Source: Thermoplasmata archaeon
Lineage (GTDB): Archaea > Thermoplasmatota > Thermoplasmata > Thermoplasmatales > GCA-001856825
Assembly: GCA_021831005.1 (NCBI GenBank)
Contig: JAKBNO010000022.1
Span: forward strand, 1 to 34,015
Direction: 5' to 3'
DNA length: 34,015 nucleotides
In this document: positions 1 to 7,876 of the stretch, in pieces
Numbering within the stretch: the stretch's first letter is position 1
How the letters are laid out: every line of letters begins with the position of its first letter
Program-made: the position numbers and the translations under genes
Notes under the pieces: model-generated
Database searches by the model: none
The model's input: the letters and a program-made list of their open reading frames with translations, nothing else
Told to the model about the DNA's origin: nothing

Positions 1-2
1 AA

Positions 3-143
3 TTCGAACTCTTTAACATTATTGCTGTTGGGGATAAGTTCAAAGGTGGAGAATATTTGGTGGGGAGTAAAATTTCAGCAAAAATTTTGCAAAACTCATC
101 CACTATACAAGCAAAGAAGACAATAACATTTTTTATTCCGTAA
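3..143 (+). CDS. Possible 3' end of an upstream protein (partial)
   Basis: Reading frame 3 is open from the left edge for 47 codons and closes with TAA at 141-143. The translated tail is ordinary-looking, with a mix of Ile, Val, Lys and Gly ending in TFFIP, but no family can be recognised from so short a piece. The T-rich TATA-like box for the next gene (129-137) lies inside this tail, so the two genes would be almost contiguous on the same strand. The other two plus frames are less convincing: frame 2 stops at once, and frame 1 is also open for a while. The call rests only on the open frame and its composition. Confidence 0.35.
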   Translation, partial: FELFNIIAVGDKFKGGEYLVGSKISAKILQNSSTIQAKKTITFFIP

Positions 144-163
144 GCGATTTTCCAGTTGGGTGC

Positions 164-1234
164 TTGAAGACGCATATAAAACTATTCATACCGGGACCTA
201 CCGAAGTGAGGGAAGACGTACTTAAGGAAATGACAAAGCCACAAATTGGTCACAGGACCAAGGAGATGTCTGAATTATATGAAAGAATTCATAACAATCT
301 ACAAAAATATTTTGACACCAAGAACGAAGTCATGGTATTCACCGCCTCCGGGACAGGGATGATGGAGGGAAGCATAAGGAACACGATTCAGAGTGATGTT
401 CTTCATCTGACCAACGGCTCGTTCAGTGAAAGGTGGCTCGAAGTTTCGAAAGCAAACGGAAAGAATGCAGACTCCATTAAATATGAATGGGGTGTAGCGC
501 CTAAGGCGGTGGATCTAGAAGAAAGATTGGCCGAAAAAAGATACGAAGGTATTGCTCTCACCCATAACGAAACTAGCACGGGCGTAAGAACTCCGATAGA
601 AGATTTCTACAGAATTGCTCACGAACGCAGCTCGCTTTTTCTGGTAGACGCTGTGAGCTCGCTTGCTGGCGACACTATAGATATAAACAAAACCGACGTG
701 ATTTTTGCATCTTCACAGAAGGCATTTGGGCTTCCTCCAGGATTGGTGATTACATTCATCAGTCCGGAAGCAATGGAAAAAACAATGACCGTTAAGGGAA
801 GAGGATACTACTTTGATTTTATCTCCATGAAGGAGGATTATGATGCACGAAAGCAGATTCCTGCTACACCTGCAATTCCCCTTTTCTACTCTCTGGACTA
901 TCAACTGGAAAGAATGCTTCAGGAAGGAAGAGAAAATCGATTTAGACGGCATAAGGAGATGGCTGCAATGGTCCAGAAGTGGGGGAGAGAAAACTTTTCT
1001 TTGTTTGCGGAGCCAGGGTACGAATCTGTAACTTTGACAGTAGTGAATAATACCAGAAACTTAAATATAGAAAACGTGAGGAAATTGCTTCGTTCAAAGG
1101 GTATGGAAATCTCGAACGGGTATGGAAAGCTAAAGGAGAAAACGTTCAGGATAGCCCATATGGGTGACTTGACCCCCGTGGAAGTGAGGGAACTGCTCGA
1201 TGCAATGGACGAAATAATCGGGTTGAAACAATGA
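164..1234 (+). CDS. Class V aminotransferase, serine/alanine-glyoxylate type
   Basis: This PLP-dependent enzyme (356 aa) of the serine-pyruvate/alanine-glyoxylate aminotransferase family probably makes serine or phosphoserine from hydroxypyruvate or 3-phosphohydroxypyruvate. The N-terminus has the family's FIPGPTEV opening. A GTGMMEGS loop near residues 63-70 should bind the cofactor phosphate, Asp162 in the VDAVSS strand should pair with the pyridine nitrogen, and Lys186 in SSQKAFGLPPG is the expected Schiff-base lysine. The start is TTG at 164; no ATG fits the conserved beginning, and a T-rich TATA-like box lies about 30 nt upstream. The last codons overlap the SerA-like gene (ATGA), so the two are probably co-translated. 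Many archaea use a class V enzyme for the SerC step, which together with the neighbour supports serine synthesis. Alanine-glyoxylate transamination cannot be excluded from sequence. Confidence 0.85.
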   Translation: MKTHIKLFIPGPTEVREDVLKEMTKPQIGHRTKEMSELYERIHNNLQKYFDTKNEVMVFTASGTGMMEGSIRNTIQSDVLHLTNGSFSERWLEVSKANGKNADSIKYEWGVAPKAVDLEERLAEKRYEGIALTHNETSTGVRTPIEDFYRIAHERSSLFLVDAVSSLAGDTIDINKTDVIFASSQKAFGLPPGLVITFISPEAMEKTMTVKGRGYYFDFISMKEDYDARKQIPATPAIPLFYSLDYQLERMLQEGRENRFRRHKEMAAMVQKWGRENFSLFAEPGYESVTLTVVNNTRNLNIENVRKLLRSKGMEISNGYGKLKEKTFRIAHMGDLTPVEVRELLDAMDEIIGLKQ

Positions 1235-2139
1235 GAATTTTAATAGCAGACCAAATCCACCCCGAGGGGATCTATTATTTGAAGAATGCAGGGTTCGATG
1301 TAGAGGAGAAACTCGACCTCAGGAATGATGAACTGATGAACGAGATCCCGATCTATGATGCATTAATCGTGAGAAGCAAGACAAAGGTTACAAAAGAAAT
1401 CATCCAAGCGGGAACTAATCTGTTGGTTATCGGTAGAGCTGGAGTCGGTCTCGACAACGTGGATGTTGTCTCCGCAAAGGAGAGAAATATCAAAGTCCTT
1501 AACACCCCCGACGTAAGTACAACATCCGTTGCAGAGTTGGTAATGGGGTTCATGATATCAGCAATGAGACACATTCCGCAGGCGACTGCGTCAATAAAAT
1601 CAGGTGAGTGGAAAAAAGAAAGGTTCGCAGGAAAAGAACTCGCCGGTAAGACACTCGGCATTGTAGGTATAGGGAGGATTGGAAACGCTGTAGCAAAGAG
1701 AGCAGCATCTTTCGACATGGAAGTCATTGGATTCGATCCATACGTGAACAACTCAGAAAGAATACAAAGCGTAAATTTCGACACACTGCTGAGTAAATCA
1801 GATGTGGTATCATTTCACGTTCCCCTAACGGAGAGTACCTATCATATGCTGTCACTAAAAGAGATAAGGAAAATGAAGAAAGGGGTAGTGATCATAAATG
1901 CTTCGAGGGGAGGGATCATAGACGAGGAGGGACTGAAGCAGGGGCTCGATGAAGGAATAGTGGGAGCCGTTGCGCTAGACACATTCGAGTTAGAAAAGCC
2001 TTTTTCAACGGTACTGGCCGGTTACGAAAACTTCATTGCAACTCCCCACATTGGGGCCCAGACGGAGGAGGCACAAAGGAGGGCAGGTATAGAAATTGCC
2101 AAGGTACTTGCTAACTATCTTAGGGACAATAAGAGCTGA
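1231..2139 (+). CDS. serA: SerA-like D-2-hydroxyacid dehydrogenase (short form)
   Basis: This is an NAD-dependent dehydrogenase of the D-3-phosphoglycerate dehydrogenase family (302 aa). The Rossmann glycine motif GIGRIG is at residues 146-151 and an acidic residue in GFDPY (Asp169) probably contacts the NAD ribose. Arg226 in NASRGG, Glu253 in DTFELEKP and His273 in TPHIGA form the usual catalytic set. The protein ends right after the catalytic fold, so it lacks the ACT or ASB regulatory domains of long SerA forms; serine feedback through an ACT domain is therefore not expected. It overlaps the aminotransferase by 4 nt and is followed after 4 nt by the DUF1015 gene, forming a three-gene operon. 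The context favours 3-phosphoglycerate oxidation. Glycerate, glyoxylate or hydroxypyruvate activity is possible because the short forms of the family overlap in substrate. Confidence 0.85.
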   Translation: MRILIADQIHPEGIYYLKNAGFDVEEKLDLRNDELMNEIPIYDALIVRSKTKVTKEIIQAGTNLLVIGRAGVGLDNVDVVSAKERNIKVLNTPDVSTTSVAELVMGFMISAMRHIPQATASIKSGEWKKERFAGKELAGKTLGIVGIGRIGNAVAKRAASFDMEVIGFDPYVNNSERIQSVNFDTLLSKSDVVSFHVPLTESTYHMLSLKEIRKMKKGVVIINASRGGIIDEEGLKQGLDEGIVGAVALDTFELEKPFSTVLAGYENFIATPHIGAQTEEAQRRAGIEIAKVLANYLRDNKS

Positions 2140-2143
2140 ATTT

Positions 2144-3319
2144 ATGGTTGAAGTTCTACCTTTCAAAGGATTGGGGTTCAAGCCAGGTAATCTTAAGGAA
2201 ATAATAACTGAGCCCTATGACAAGATACCAAATGACCTGCAAAGGACATACTACGAACGCAGCGAGAACAATTTCATACGCCTGAACCTTCCTACTGGGA
2301 CTGATCCACACAATTCCGCCAAAAAGACACTCGAAGAATGGAGAAATAATGGGACACTGAAGGAGGATCAGTTGCCATTCTTTTATGAATACATCGAAGA
2401 ATTCTACCTATACGGAGTAAAGAGGAAAAGGAGCGGGCTGTTTGCCATAGTAAGACTGGAAGATTATGGTGAGAAAAACATATTTCGGCATGAGAGGACA
2501 TTCTTGAACCCCAAAGACGATAGATTGAAAATGCTCAGAGCAACACAAACGGATCTGGAACCGATTCTCTTCCTGTACGACGATGTTGACATGGAACTGT
2601 TGAAGATAATCGACTCAGCTGATAAAGAGAACGAGTCTGACTTTGTGGACGAGAACGGAACAAGGCATATCCTCAAAAGGTTTGAGTCTCCCGAAATTAC
2701 CACCTTTTTTAAACAGAAAAAACTTATAATTGCGGATGGACACCACAGGTACGAATCTGCATTGGCATACGGCAAGGAAATGGGATTCATTGGTGGCACC
2801 AGATATGTGATGGCTGTACTTGTGAACAGGTATGATCCGGGTTTGGTTGTCATTGCTTCCCATAGAGTGGTGCAATCTGGAACTCTTCCTGCTGAAAAGC
2901 TTCTAGAAGGGCTGAAGGAGAACTTCGTGATAGAAGAAATAGATAAAAGGGAAGTTTTGGATCCACTGAAGAGTGATATCATATTCTACTACAAGGACCA
3001 CTATTTTTCCCTTACCCCTAGTGAGAACTTGCTAGCTTCATTGACTAACGTAGAGAAGCTCAATGCTTCATTACTAAACACGTTGATTGTTCCCCAGATC
3101 GCTAAATTATCAGAGGGAAATCCCATCACATATACCAGAAGTGCTTCCGAAGCCATCAGAAAAGTCGATGATGGTGAAGCTCGATACGCATTCTTATTGA
3201 AACCCATTGATCCAGGCACGGTATGGGAAGTAGCTATTGAGGGGGAAGTTATGCCAGAAAAGTCAACCGATTTTTTTCCAAAGCTCGCATCAGGGTTGAA
3301 AATGTTTCGGTTGAATTAG
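2144..3319 (+). CDS. DUF1015 family protein in the serine operon
   Basis: This is a 391-aa protein of the DUF1015 family. The family's hallmarks are visible: a HERTFLNPKDDRLKML stretch at about 116-131 and ADGHHRYESAL at about 197-207. The DGHHR motif resembles the DGHxR motif of ParB/SbnI/SerK-type enzymes, some of which phosphorylate free serine; that link is an inference from the motif. I chose ATG 2144, four bases after the serA stop. A TTG start further upstream would lie within serA and add a tail that does not look like family sequence. DUF1015 genes commonly sit beside serA/serC-type genes in bacteria and archaea. A role in serine or phosphoserine metabolism is likely, but the reaction is not known to me. 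No signal peptide or membrane segment is visible. Confidence 0.8.
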   Translation: MVEVLPFKGLGFKPGNLKEIITEPYDKIPNDLQRTYYERSENNFIRLNLPTGTDPHNSAKKTLEEWRNNGTLKEDQLPFFYEYIEEFYLYGVKRKRSGLFAIVRLEDYGEKNIFRHERTFLNPKDDRLKMLRATQTDLEPILFLYDDVDMELLKIIDSADKENESDFVDENGTRHILKRFESPEITTFFKQKKLIIADGHHRYESALAYGKEMGFIGGTRYVMAVLVNRYDPGLVVIASHRVVQSGTLPAEKLLEGLKENFVIEEIDKREVLDPLKSDIIFYYKDHYFSLTPSENLLASLTNVEKLNASLLNTLIVPQIAKLSEGNPITYTRSASEAIRKVDDGEARYAFLLKPIDPGTVWEVAIEGEVMPEKSTDFFPKLASGLKMFRLN

Positions 3320-3444
3320 TGATTGTTGAAAGCATCTCGGGTCTATTCGGTACTGGTTGGGAGCCTGAAGAAAAAGAATTTCGGAATGAGAAGGAGAGGT
3401 CGGAAATTAGTTATAACAGTGCGAGCGATCTCTACACTCAATAG
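3319..3444 (+). CDS. Possible 41-aa acidic ORF coupled to the DUF1015 stop
   Basis: A GTG overlapping the DUF1015 stop codon (TAGTG) opens 41 codons ending at TAG 3442-3444. The product would start with a short hydrophobic stretch (IVESISGLFGTGW) and continue with a charged Glu/Lys/Arg-rich segment. Stop-start overlaps of this kind often mark translational coupling, and the frame fills most of an otherwise unexplained gap before mscS. There is no ribosome binding site and no family match that I recognise, and a frame of this length can arise by chance. Confidence 0.25.
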   Translation: MIVESISGLFGTGWEPEEKEFRNEKERSEISYNSASDLYTQ

Positions 3445-3490
3445 TTACTGTTTAGGATAACCCATAATATTCTTTCTTTAACGAATATAG

Positions 3491-3503
3491 AGTTGATTCA
3501 ACT
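3491..3503. promoter_or_regulatory. Palindrome upstream of the mscS TATA box
   Basis: The sequence AGTTGATTCAACT is a perfect 6+1+6 inverted repeat. It ends 8 bp before the TATA-like box at 3512-3520 (ACATTTATT), which itself lies about 26 nt before the GTG start of mscS. The position just upstream of the BRE/TATA region suits an activator or repressor site. The match is short and could be chance. Confidence 0.35.
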
Positions 3504-3511
3504 GGAACAAT

Positions 3512-3520
3512 ACATTTATT
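3512..3520 (+). promoter_or_regulatory. TATA box of mscS
   Basis: ACATTTATT is centred about 26 nt before the GTG start at 3542, so the transcript should begin at or next to the start codon (leaderless). Confidence 0.5.
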
Positions 3521-3541
3521 TGAAGGTCTACATCCTACATT

Positions 3542-4447
3542 GTGAATAGTTCGATCAAGGGTGGGATCTGGAAGGTCATTGCAACCATTGCTATATCGGT
3601 AGCAGTCCTTTATGTTGCAAGTTTTCTCCTCGGATACTACTCAAAGATCTACCCGCAGTTAATAAGGTACCATTATCTCAGTTATATCCAGGACGCAATC
3701 GCAGCAGTTATCGCCGTCGGTCTTGCGATTGCAGTGGTCAGGATCATTGGCCACCTAATTAATTCCTACGCAGAAAAAACCGAAGAGAGGAGGAACCTTA
3801 GAGGTGTCTTTATTCTTATACGCATTGTAATCTATGCAGCAGTAATATTCTGGTTCCTTTCTTATATTGGAATCAACCTTGCTGGAGCACTTGTTGGCGG
3901 TGCGATTGGAGGAATAGTTATAGGCTTTGCAGTTCAATCAATAGCCTCGAGCATTCTTTCTGGAATAATGGTAACTGGTGGAGGATTTGTAAAACCAGGA
4001 GATGCTGTTTCAGTTTATTCATGGCTATTTGGACAAACCATAACCGGAAAAGTCGAAGAAGTAAAGTTGCTCCATACCAGAATCAGGAACTCTTTAGGAC
4101 AGACTTTCTTGCTCCCAAACGGTGCGCTATTTGGGAGTACGATTTACACACCACTTGGTATAGGGAGGAATCTTTCATTTGCGCTAACCGTCATAATGCC
4201 TGCAGATATCCCAGCAGATAAACTAGTGGAGAAAGTGAAGTCAGCGTTGCAAGATGCTTCAGTCAAGCCTACGAATTTCACTACAGACATCTATCTTATT
4301 GCAAAGAACAGCGGCTCAAACACATTCTCAGTCGTGATCAAATTCTCAGAAATCGAAAAACTATCATCATATCAGGATTTAATAAACACGATTTTCGACA
4401 GAGAGTACTGGGTTATCAAGAACACCCCGACTATCGGCAAAAAGTAG
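3542..4447 (+). CDS. mscS: MscS-type small-conductance mechanosensitive channel
   Basis: This 301-aa membrane protein should open under membrane tension to release solutes during osmotic downshock. Three hydrophobic segments precede the conserved region, at about residues 10-30, 48-70 and 88-108. The pore helix TM3 is recognisable by its Gly/Ala-rich packing face (GALVGGAIGGIVIGFAVQSI), followed by the second half of TM3 and the beta domain with VKPGDAVSV and the FLLPNGALFGSTI stretch typical of MscS. The C-terminal alpha/beta domain is present, so the length matches the small MscS class. The GTG start at 3542 is supported by the TATA box 26 nt upstream. It is transcribed alone, 220 bp after the serine operon. 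Confidence 0.9.
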   Translation: MNSSIKGGIWKVIATIAISVAVLYVASFLLGYYSKIYPQLIRYHYLSYIQDAIAAVIAVGLAIAVVRIIGHLINSYAEKTEERRNLRGVFILIRIVIYAAVIFWFLSYIGINLAGALVGGAIGGIVIGFAVQSIASSILSGIMVTGGGFVKPGDAVSVYSWLFGQTITGKVEEVKLLHTRIRNSLGQTFLLPNGALFGSTIYTPLGIGRNLSFALTVIMPADIPADKLVEKVKSALQDASVKPTNFTTDIYLIAKNSGSNTFSVVIKFSEIEKLSSYQDLINTIFDREYWVIKNTPTIGKK

Positions 4448-4599
4448 TATACTCAGGTGCTGAATTCCTTTGAGACACTCATATCAATGTCCTGTCATTC
4501 TGTGTTTAATGTACACCTAATTTGTTTGGAGTCCTAGGTCATTCAATACTTCACTTCTTTCACATCTGCATCTCTGACTCAAACGCACCACAGGTATCA

Positions 4600-4607
4600 C
4601 TTATATG
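4600..4607 (+). promoter_or_regulatory. TATA box of the aldehyde dehydrogenase gene
   Basis: CTTATATG is centred about 27 nt before ATG 4630. It supports that ATG as the start of a leaderless message and argues against the longer open frame that begins at 4522. Confidence 0.55.
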
Positions 4608-4629
4608 CCAAAGTTTGCATTACCAAAGC

Positions 4630-6117
4630 ATGAAACTTCTTATAGATGGGGAATGGAGAGAATCCAGCTCGGGTCTGAAGCAGGACAAGATAAATCCCAG
4701 CACGGGTGAAAAGATGGCCGAATTCCCACTGGCAACGAAAGATGATGTGGGGATGGCTATCTCTGCAGCTGCAGACGCGTTCGAAAACTGGTACTATGCT
4801 GCTTCGAAGGAGCGGGGTAGAATTCTGTTCAAAGCTTCGTTACTCATTGAGGGAAGAAGAAAGGAACTTGAGAACATCCTGATTTCAGAGAATGGCAAAC
4901 CTTCCCTCGAAGCAAAGGAGGAAGTAGATGGAGTCATAGACCAGATCAAGTACTACTCTGGATTTGAACGGAAGATTAGCGGAGACTTGCTCGAAGGTCC
5001 CGGAAGGGAGGAAAAACTTTTCTTGCACAAAGTCCCCTATGGAGTTGTAGTGGCCCTCACACCCTGGAATTTTCCAGCTGCCATGGTTGCCAGAAAACTG
5101 ACTCCTGCCCTTCTGACCGGGAATACTGTCGTTTTAAAACCAAGCAGTGACACTCCTCTTTCCGCAGAGTGGATTGTTAGGAAGTTCACAGAGGCCGGAA
5201 TACCGAATGGAGTACTTAATCTCGTCACTGGAAAGGGATCTGAGATAGGCGACTACATCGTTTCCCACAAGAAGGTTTCGTTAGTCAGCATGACGGGCTC
5301 CACAGAGACCGGGCAGAGAATAATGAAGAATGCAAGCGCAAATATGGCCAAACTGATTCTGGAACTTGGAGGGAAGGCACCATTCATAGTGTGGAAAGAT
5401 GCAGACATTAAGAATGCGATCAAGACTCTCCTCTGGGCAAAATTCTTGAATGCAGGACAATCCTGTATTGCTGCAGAGAGACTTTATGTCCATTCTGATA
5501 TTTATTCTAATTTCATAAACAAGCTGCAACACGCACTATCCAAAATGAAAGTGGGGGACCCCAGGACATCCGACATGGGTCCTTTGATAAACAAGGGTGC
5601 ATTGAACAACATGAAAGAAATTGTACAAGATTCGGTATCGAACGGGGGCAAAGTTATCTTTGGTGGAGAGCAACCAGAATTGAAGGGAAAATTTTCAAAA
5701 GGATTTTTCTTTGAGCCGACCATTATAGAAAATAGTGATCAGAAGTCAAGGTTGTTCCAGGAAGAGATATTCGGGCCAGTAATAGGATCTACCAGTGTAT
5801 CGGACATTGAAGATGCATTTGAGAAAGCCAACGACTCTAAGTACGGACTTGCCTCTTACCTATTTACAAACGACAACAGAATCATTATGGACTCGTTCGA
5901 CAAAATCAGGTTCGGTGAATTGTATGTTAACATGCCGGGTCCAGAGGCGTCGAATGGATATCACACGGGTTTCAGATTGACTGGACAGGCTGGAGAAGGG
6001 AGCACTCACGGCATTGAAGAGTACCTGAAGATAAAGAACATTTACGTGAACTATTCAAGAAAAAATCTAGAAATAGAGACGGTAAGGGAAGAGATCCTGA
6101 AGCCATCCCAGGGGTAG
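4630..6117 (+). CDS. NAD(P)-dependent aldehyde dehydrogenase (lactaldehyde/glyceraldehyde type)
   Basis: This 495-aa aldehyde dehydrogenase oxidises an aldehyde to the acid. Key residues are in place: Asn147 in PWNFP, Lys170 in VLKPS, the MTGSTETG turn at 221-228, Glu245 in LELGGKAP, the nucleophile Cys279 in AGQSC, and EEIFGPV further on. The C-terminal signature with GYHTGFRLTG and HGIEEYL resembles lactaldehyde and glycolaldehyde dehydrogenases and the glyceraldehyde dehydrogenases of Thermoplasma and Picrophilus, which feed the non-phosphorylative Entner-Doudoroff pathway (family knowledge). Glyceraldehyde is therefore the favoured substrate, but succinate semialdehyde or lactaldehyde are alternatives. 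ATG 4630 is preferred because the upstream extension to 4522 has no family homology and the TATA box fits. The gene stands alone between mscS and the sugar island. Confidence 0.85.
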   Translation: MKLLIDGEWRESSSGLKQDKINPSTGEKMAEFPLATKDDVGMAISAAADAFENWYYAASKERGRILFKASLLIEGRRKELENILISENGKPSLEAKEEVDGVIDQIKYYSGFERKISGDLLEGPGREEKLFLHKVPYGVVVALTPWNFPAAMVARKLTPALLTGNTVVLKPSSDTPLSAEWIVRKFTEAGIPNGVLNLVTGKGSEIGDYIVSHKKVSLVSMTGSTETGQRIMKNASANMAKLILELGGKAPFIVWKDADIKNAIKTLLWAKFLNAGQSCIAAERLYVHSDIYSNFINKLQHALSKMKVGDPRTSDMGPLINKGALNNMKEIVQDSVSNGGKVIFGGEQPELKGKFSKGFFFEPTIIENSDQKSRLFQEEIFGPVIGSTSVSDIEDAFEKANDSKYGLASYLFTNDNRIIMDSFDKIRFGELYVNMPGPEASNGYHTGFRLTGQAGEGSTHGIEEYLKIKNIYVNYSRKNLEIETVREEILKPSQG

Positions 6118-6195
6118 ATACGGTTAAAGAAGATAGTAATTCGCACCGAAGGTTCACATTTTTATTTCATCCTTTTAATCACGATTTCAAAAATC

Positions 6196-6323
6196 AATTC
6201 CGAGATGATTTTTTGTACAGTTCTTCATAGTAGAAAGCGTTGCTTCGTCATCCAATGAATTACCACCATGTTAACCAGCGGATTTGCTTTTTCGGATTTG
6301 ATTAATTTTCAAATCTCGGAATT
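6196..6323. repeat. Perfect 11-bp inverted repeat flanking about 106 bp
   Basis: AATTCCGAGAT at 6196-6206 recurs as ATCTCGGAATT at 6313-6323. The arms are exact and lie in non-coding, AT-rich DNA. This could be the remains of a small non-autonomous element or a long-range RNA stem. No target duplication is visible and no second copy was found in the window. Confidence 0.35.
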
Positions 6324-6393
6324 TTTTGCAGAAGGTTCAGACGGTTTCACACATTTGAATTCTATTATCTTGTTTGCAATAGCTGTGTCATCA

Positions 6394-6408
6394 TGCCTTT
6401 AAAAGGCA
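6394..6408. terminator. Short hairpin 3' of the MFS gene
   Basis: TGCCTTT-A-AAAGGCA forms a perfect 7-bp stem about 50 bp beyond the stop of the minus-strand MFS gene. It may mark the end of that transcript or of the converging one. Archaeal termination usually depends on T-tracts, so the role is uncertain. Confidence 0.3.
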
Positions 6409-6457
6409 AAGTGCTCACATTGAAAGCTTCAAGGACCTTTTGGAACGCAGTATGGAA

Positions 6458-7753
6458 TCAGATACGATCCACTTGAGATTCGCTGAGTTGTTCTCCCCTG
6501 ATCTTCATTTTCTCTCTGAATTTCGAAATGTCTTTTGGAATGATGAATATTAGTAGTGCGAAAACAATTCCACAAAATATCCAGGTTACTGTGCTGACAA
6601 CAGTGATTGCGAACTGAAGTGATATGGCAGTAGCCACAATCCCAACTATTCCAGGTCCGAATGCACTTCCAGCACTTGCAAAGAAATTGAGGTACGCGGT
6701 CGCGCTCCCCCGCAGTTCTGGCTCAATGATATCCATGACTCCTGCATTCACACTAGGTCCCGCCATGGGCAGTACAAATGCAGTAATTACCCCAAGCACG
6801 TAGAAGCGGTCAATCGAAGTTGTGTACATAGTAAGAAAGATGAGAATTGCAGACAAGAACACAACAACCGTTCCAAGGATCGCTCTTCCGCTTGATATCC
6901 TTTTGAACAGAAAGTCGCTTAGATACCCAGAGACTAAGTTGCCTGCGACCATTGAAACTATCCATATTAAAAGTACCACAGTTATCGTAAATGAGGGTAT
7001 TTTCCTGACAATGGCCATATAGGTGATTATCCAGAAGCTTATCGCAGTCCAAGGAATGGTCCCGAAGAATCCCTGGATGAAAAGAAGGAGAAGAGACCTG
7101 TTCGTCAGTATCTTCTTGATGTCTGAGAGCTTGACCTTATATATATCTGAGGCAACATGACCTTGCAGCTCGGGCTCAGATGATCCTCTCGGAATTTCTT
7201 TTACCAGAAAGAAGATCAGTGCTCCGACTGCAAGACTGAGTCCGGCTGTGATAAAGAATGAATATCTCCAGTTCAGTCCTGCCCCTATGACTGTAAGGGG
7301 AATGACTATGCCAAGAAGATATCCAATTGGACTGGCAGCATTGATCACGCCCATTGCCTTTCCTCTGCTCTTTGGTTCAAAATAATCTGCTGTGAGAGTG
7401 TAAGCTCCCGATGGGAGAGGATAGCCGATTCCGGTCAGGATCCTCGTCACGAATAACTGAGAAAATATCCTGGATAGAGCGTTGATCCATGTCGTCGCTC
7501 CCAGAATCACTGCCATTAGGACTGTAAGAAGTTTTCTGGAGTATTTATCGTACAAGTACCCCCACAATGGATAAAGAACAGTTCCAACTATCAACGTGGA
7601 AGTTACTAGCAATCCAAGAATTGCGTCGGTAACGTGGTACTCCTGGATAAGCTGTGGTTCCACCGCTGATATTACGTAGGTGTCTGCAGATTGTATCATG
7701 AGAAAAGCTGACAAAACGGTAACAACACCCCACTTGTACCTGCTTTTGCTCAT
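6458..7753 (-). CDS. Major facilitator superfamily transporter
   Basis: This 431-aa polytopic membrane protein has about twelve hydrophobic segments in two halves. The loop between helices 2 and 3 carries GYLYDKYSRKLL, a form of the MFS signature GxxxDRxGRR, and VTRILTGIGYPLPSGAY fits the conserved helix 4 region. Substrate cannot be read from sequence. The position at the edge of a glycoside-degrading cluster suggests a sugar or sugar acid, while similar transporters also carry organic acids (inference). The ATG at 7753 begins with a short Lys/Arg-rich cytoplasmic end. An AT-rich box around 7776-7786 lies about 26 nt upstream on the minus strand and fits a leaderless message. It diverges from the small gene at 7877, with which it shares a 123-bp promoter region. 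Confidence 0.85.
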   Translation of the reverse strand: MSKSRYKWGVVTVLSAFLMIQSADTYVISAVEPQLIQEYHVTDAILGLLVTSTLIVGTVLYPLWGYLYDKYSRKLLTVLMAVILGATTWINALSRIFSQLFVTRILTGIGYPLPSGAYTLTADYFEPKSRGKAMGVINAASPIGYLLGIVIPLTVIGAGLNWRYSFFITAGLSLAVGALIFFLVKEIPRGSSEPELQGHVASDIYKVKLSDIKKILTNRSLLLLFIQGFFGTIPWTAISFWIITYMAIVRKIPSFTITVVLLIWIVSMVAGNLVSGYLSDFLFKRISSGRAILGTVVVFLSAILIFLTMYTTSIDRFYVLGVITAFVLPMAGPSVNAGVMDIIEPELRGSATAYLNFFASAGSAFGPGIVGIVATAISLQFAITVVSTVTWIFCGIVFALLIFIIPKDISKFREKMKIRGEQLSESQVDRI

Positions 7754-7876
7754 TCTCTCGTATATTTTTTAAACCGTATTAATAATTTTTTACGATTTTT
7801 CTCTTATTGTTAATGAGTCTAAAAAATATAAGGCAAGACAAAGAGTAATTCATACTAAAAATTTTCATATTAGAAA
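7754..7876. promoter_or_regulatory. Divergent promoter region
   Basis: This 123-bp, very AT-rich stretch lies between the MFS gene (minus) and the 120-aa gene (plus). TTATTAATA on the minus strand around 7776-7786 suits the MFS start. On the plus strand CTAAAAAATATAAGG (7819-7833) would give a leader of about 24 nt, or CATACTAAAAAT (7851-7862) a leaderless message. The shared region suggests joint regulation. Confidence 0.4.

Larger units (their letters stand above)
6118..6457. other. 340-bp intergenic region with inverted repeats
   Basis: No convincing gene is seen between the converging aldehyde dehydrogenase and MFS genes. It contains a perfect 11-bp inverted repeat (AATTCCGAGAT at 6196-6206 and its complement at 6313-6323) with about 106 bp between the arms, and a compact 7+1+7 hairpin at 6394-6408. 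A 44-codon frame at 6268-6402 is not supported by a promoter or ribosome binding site. Confidence 0.5.

Noticed and set aside
4522..4629. Longer N-terminus for the aldehyde dehydrogenase
   Set aside because: The extra residues do not match the family, and the TATA box at 4600-4607 would lie inside the gene.
6268..6402. 44-codon plus-strand ORF in the gap before the MFS gene
   Set aside because: No TATA box, ribosome binding site or family resemblance; such frames are common by chance, and it runs through the inverted repeats.
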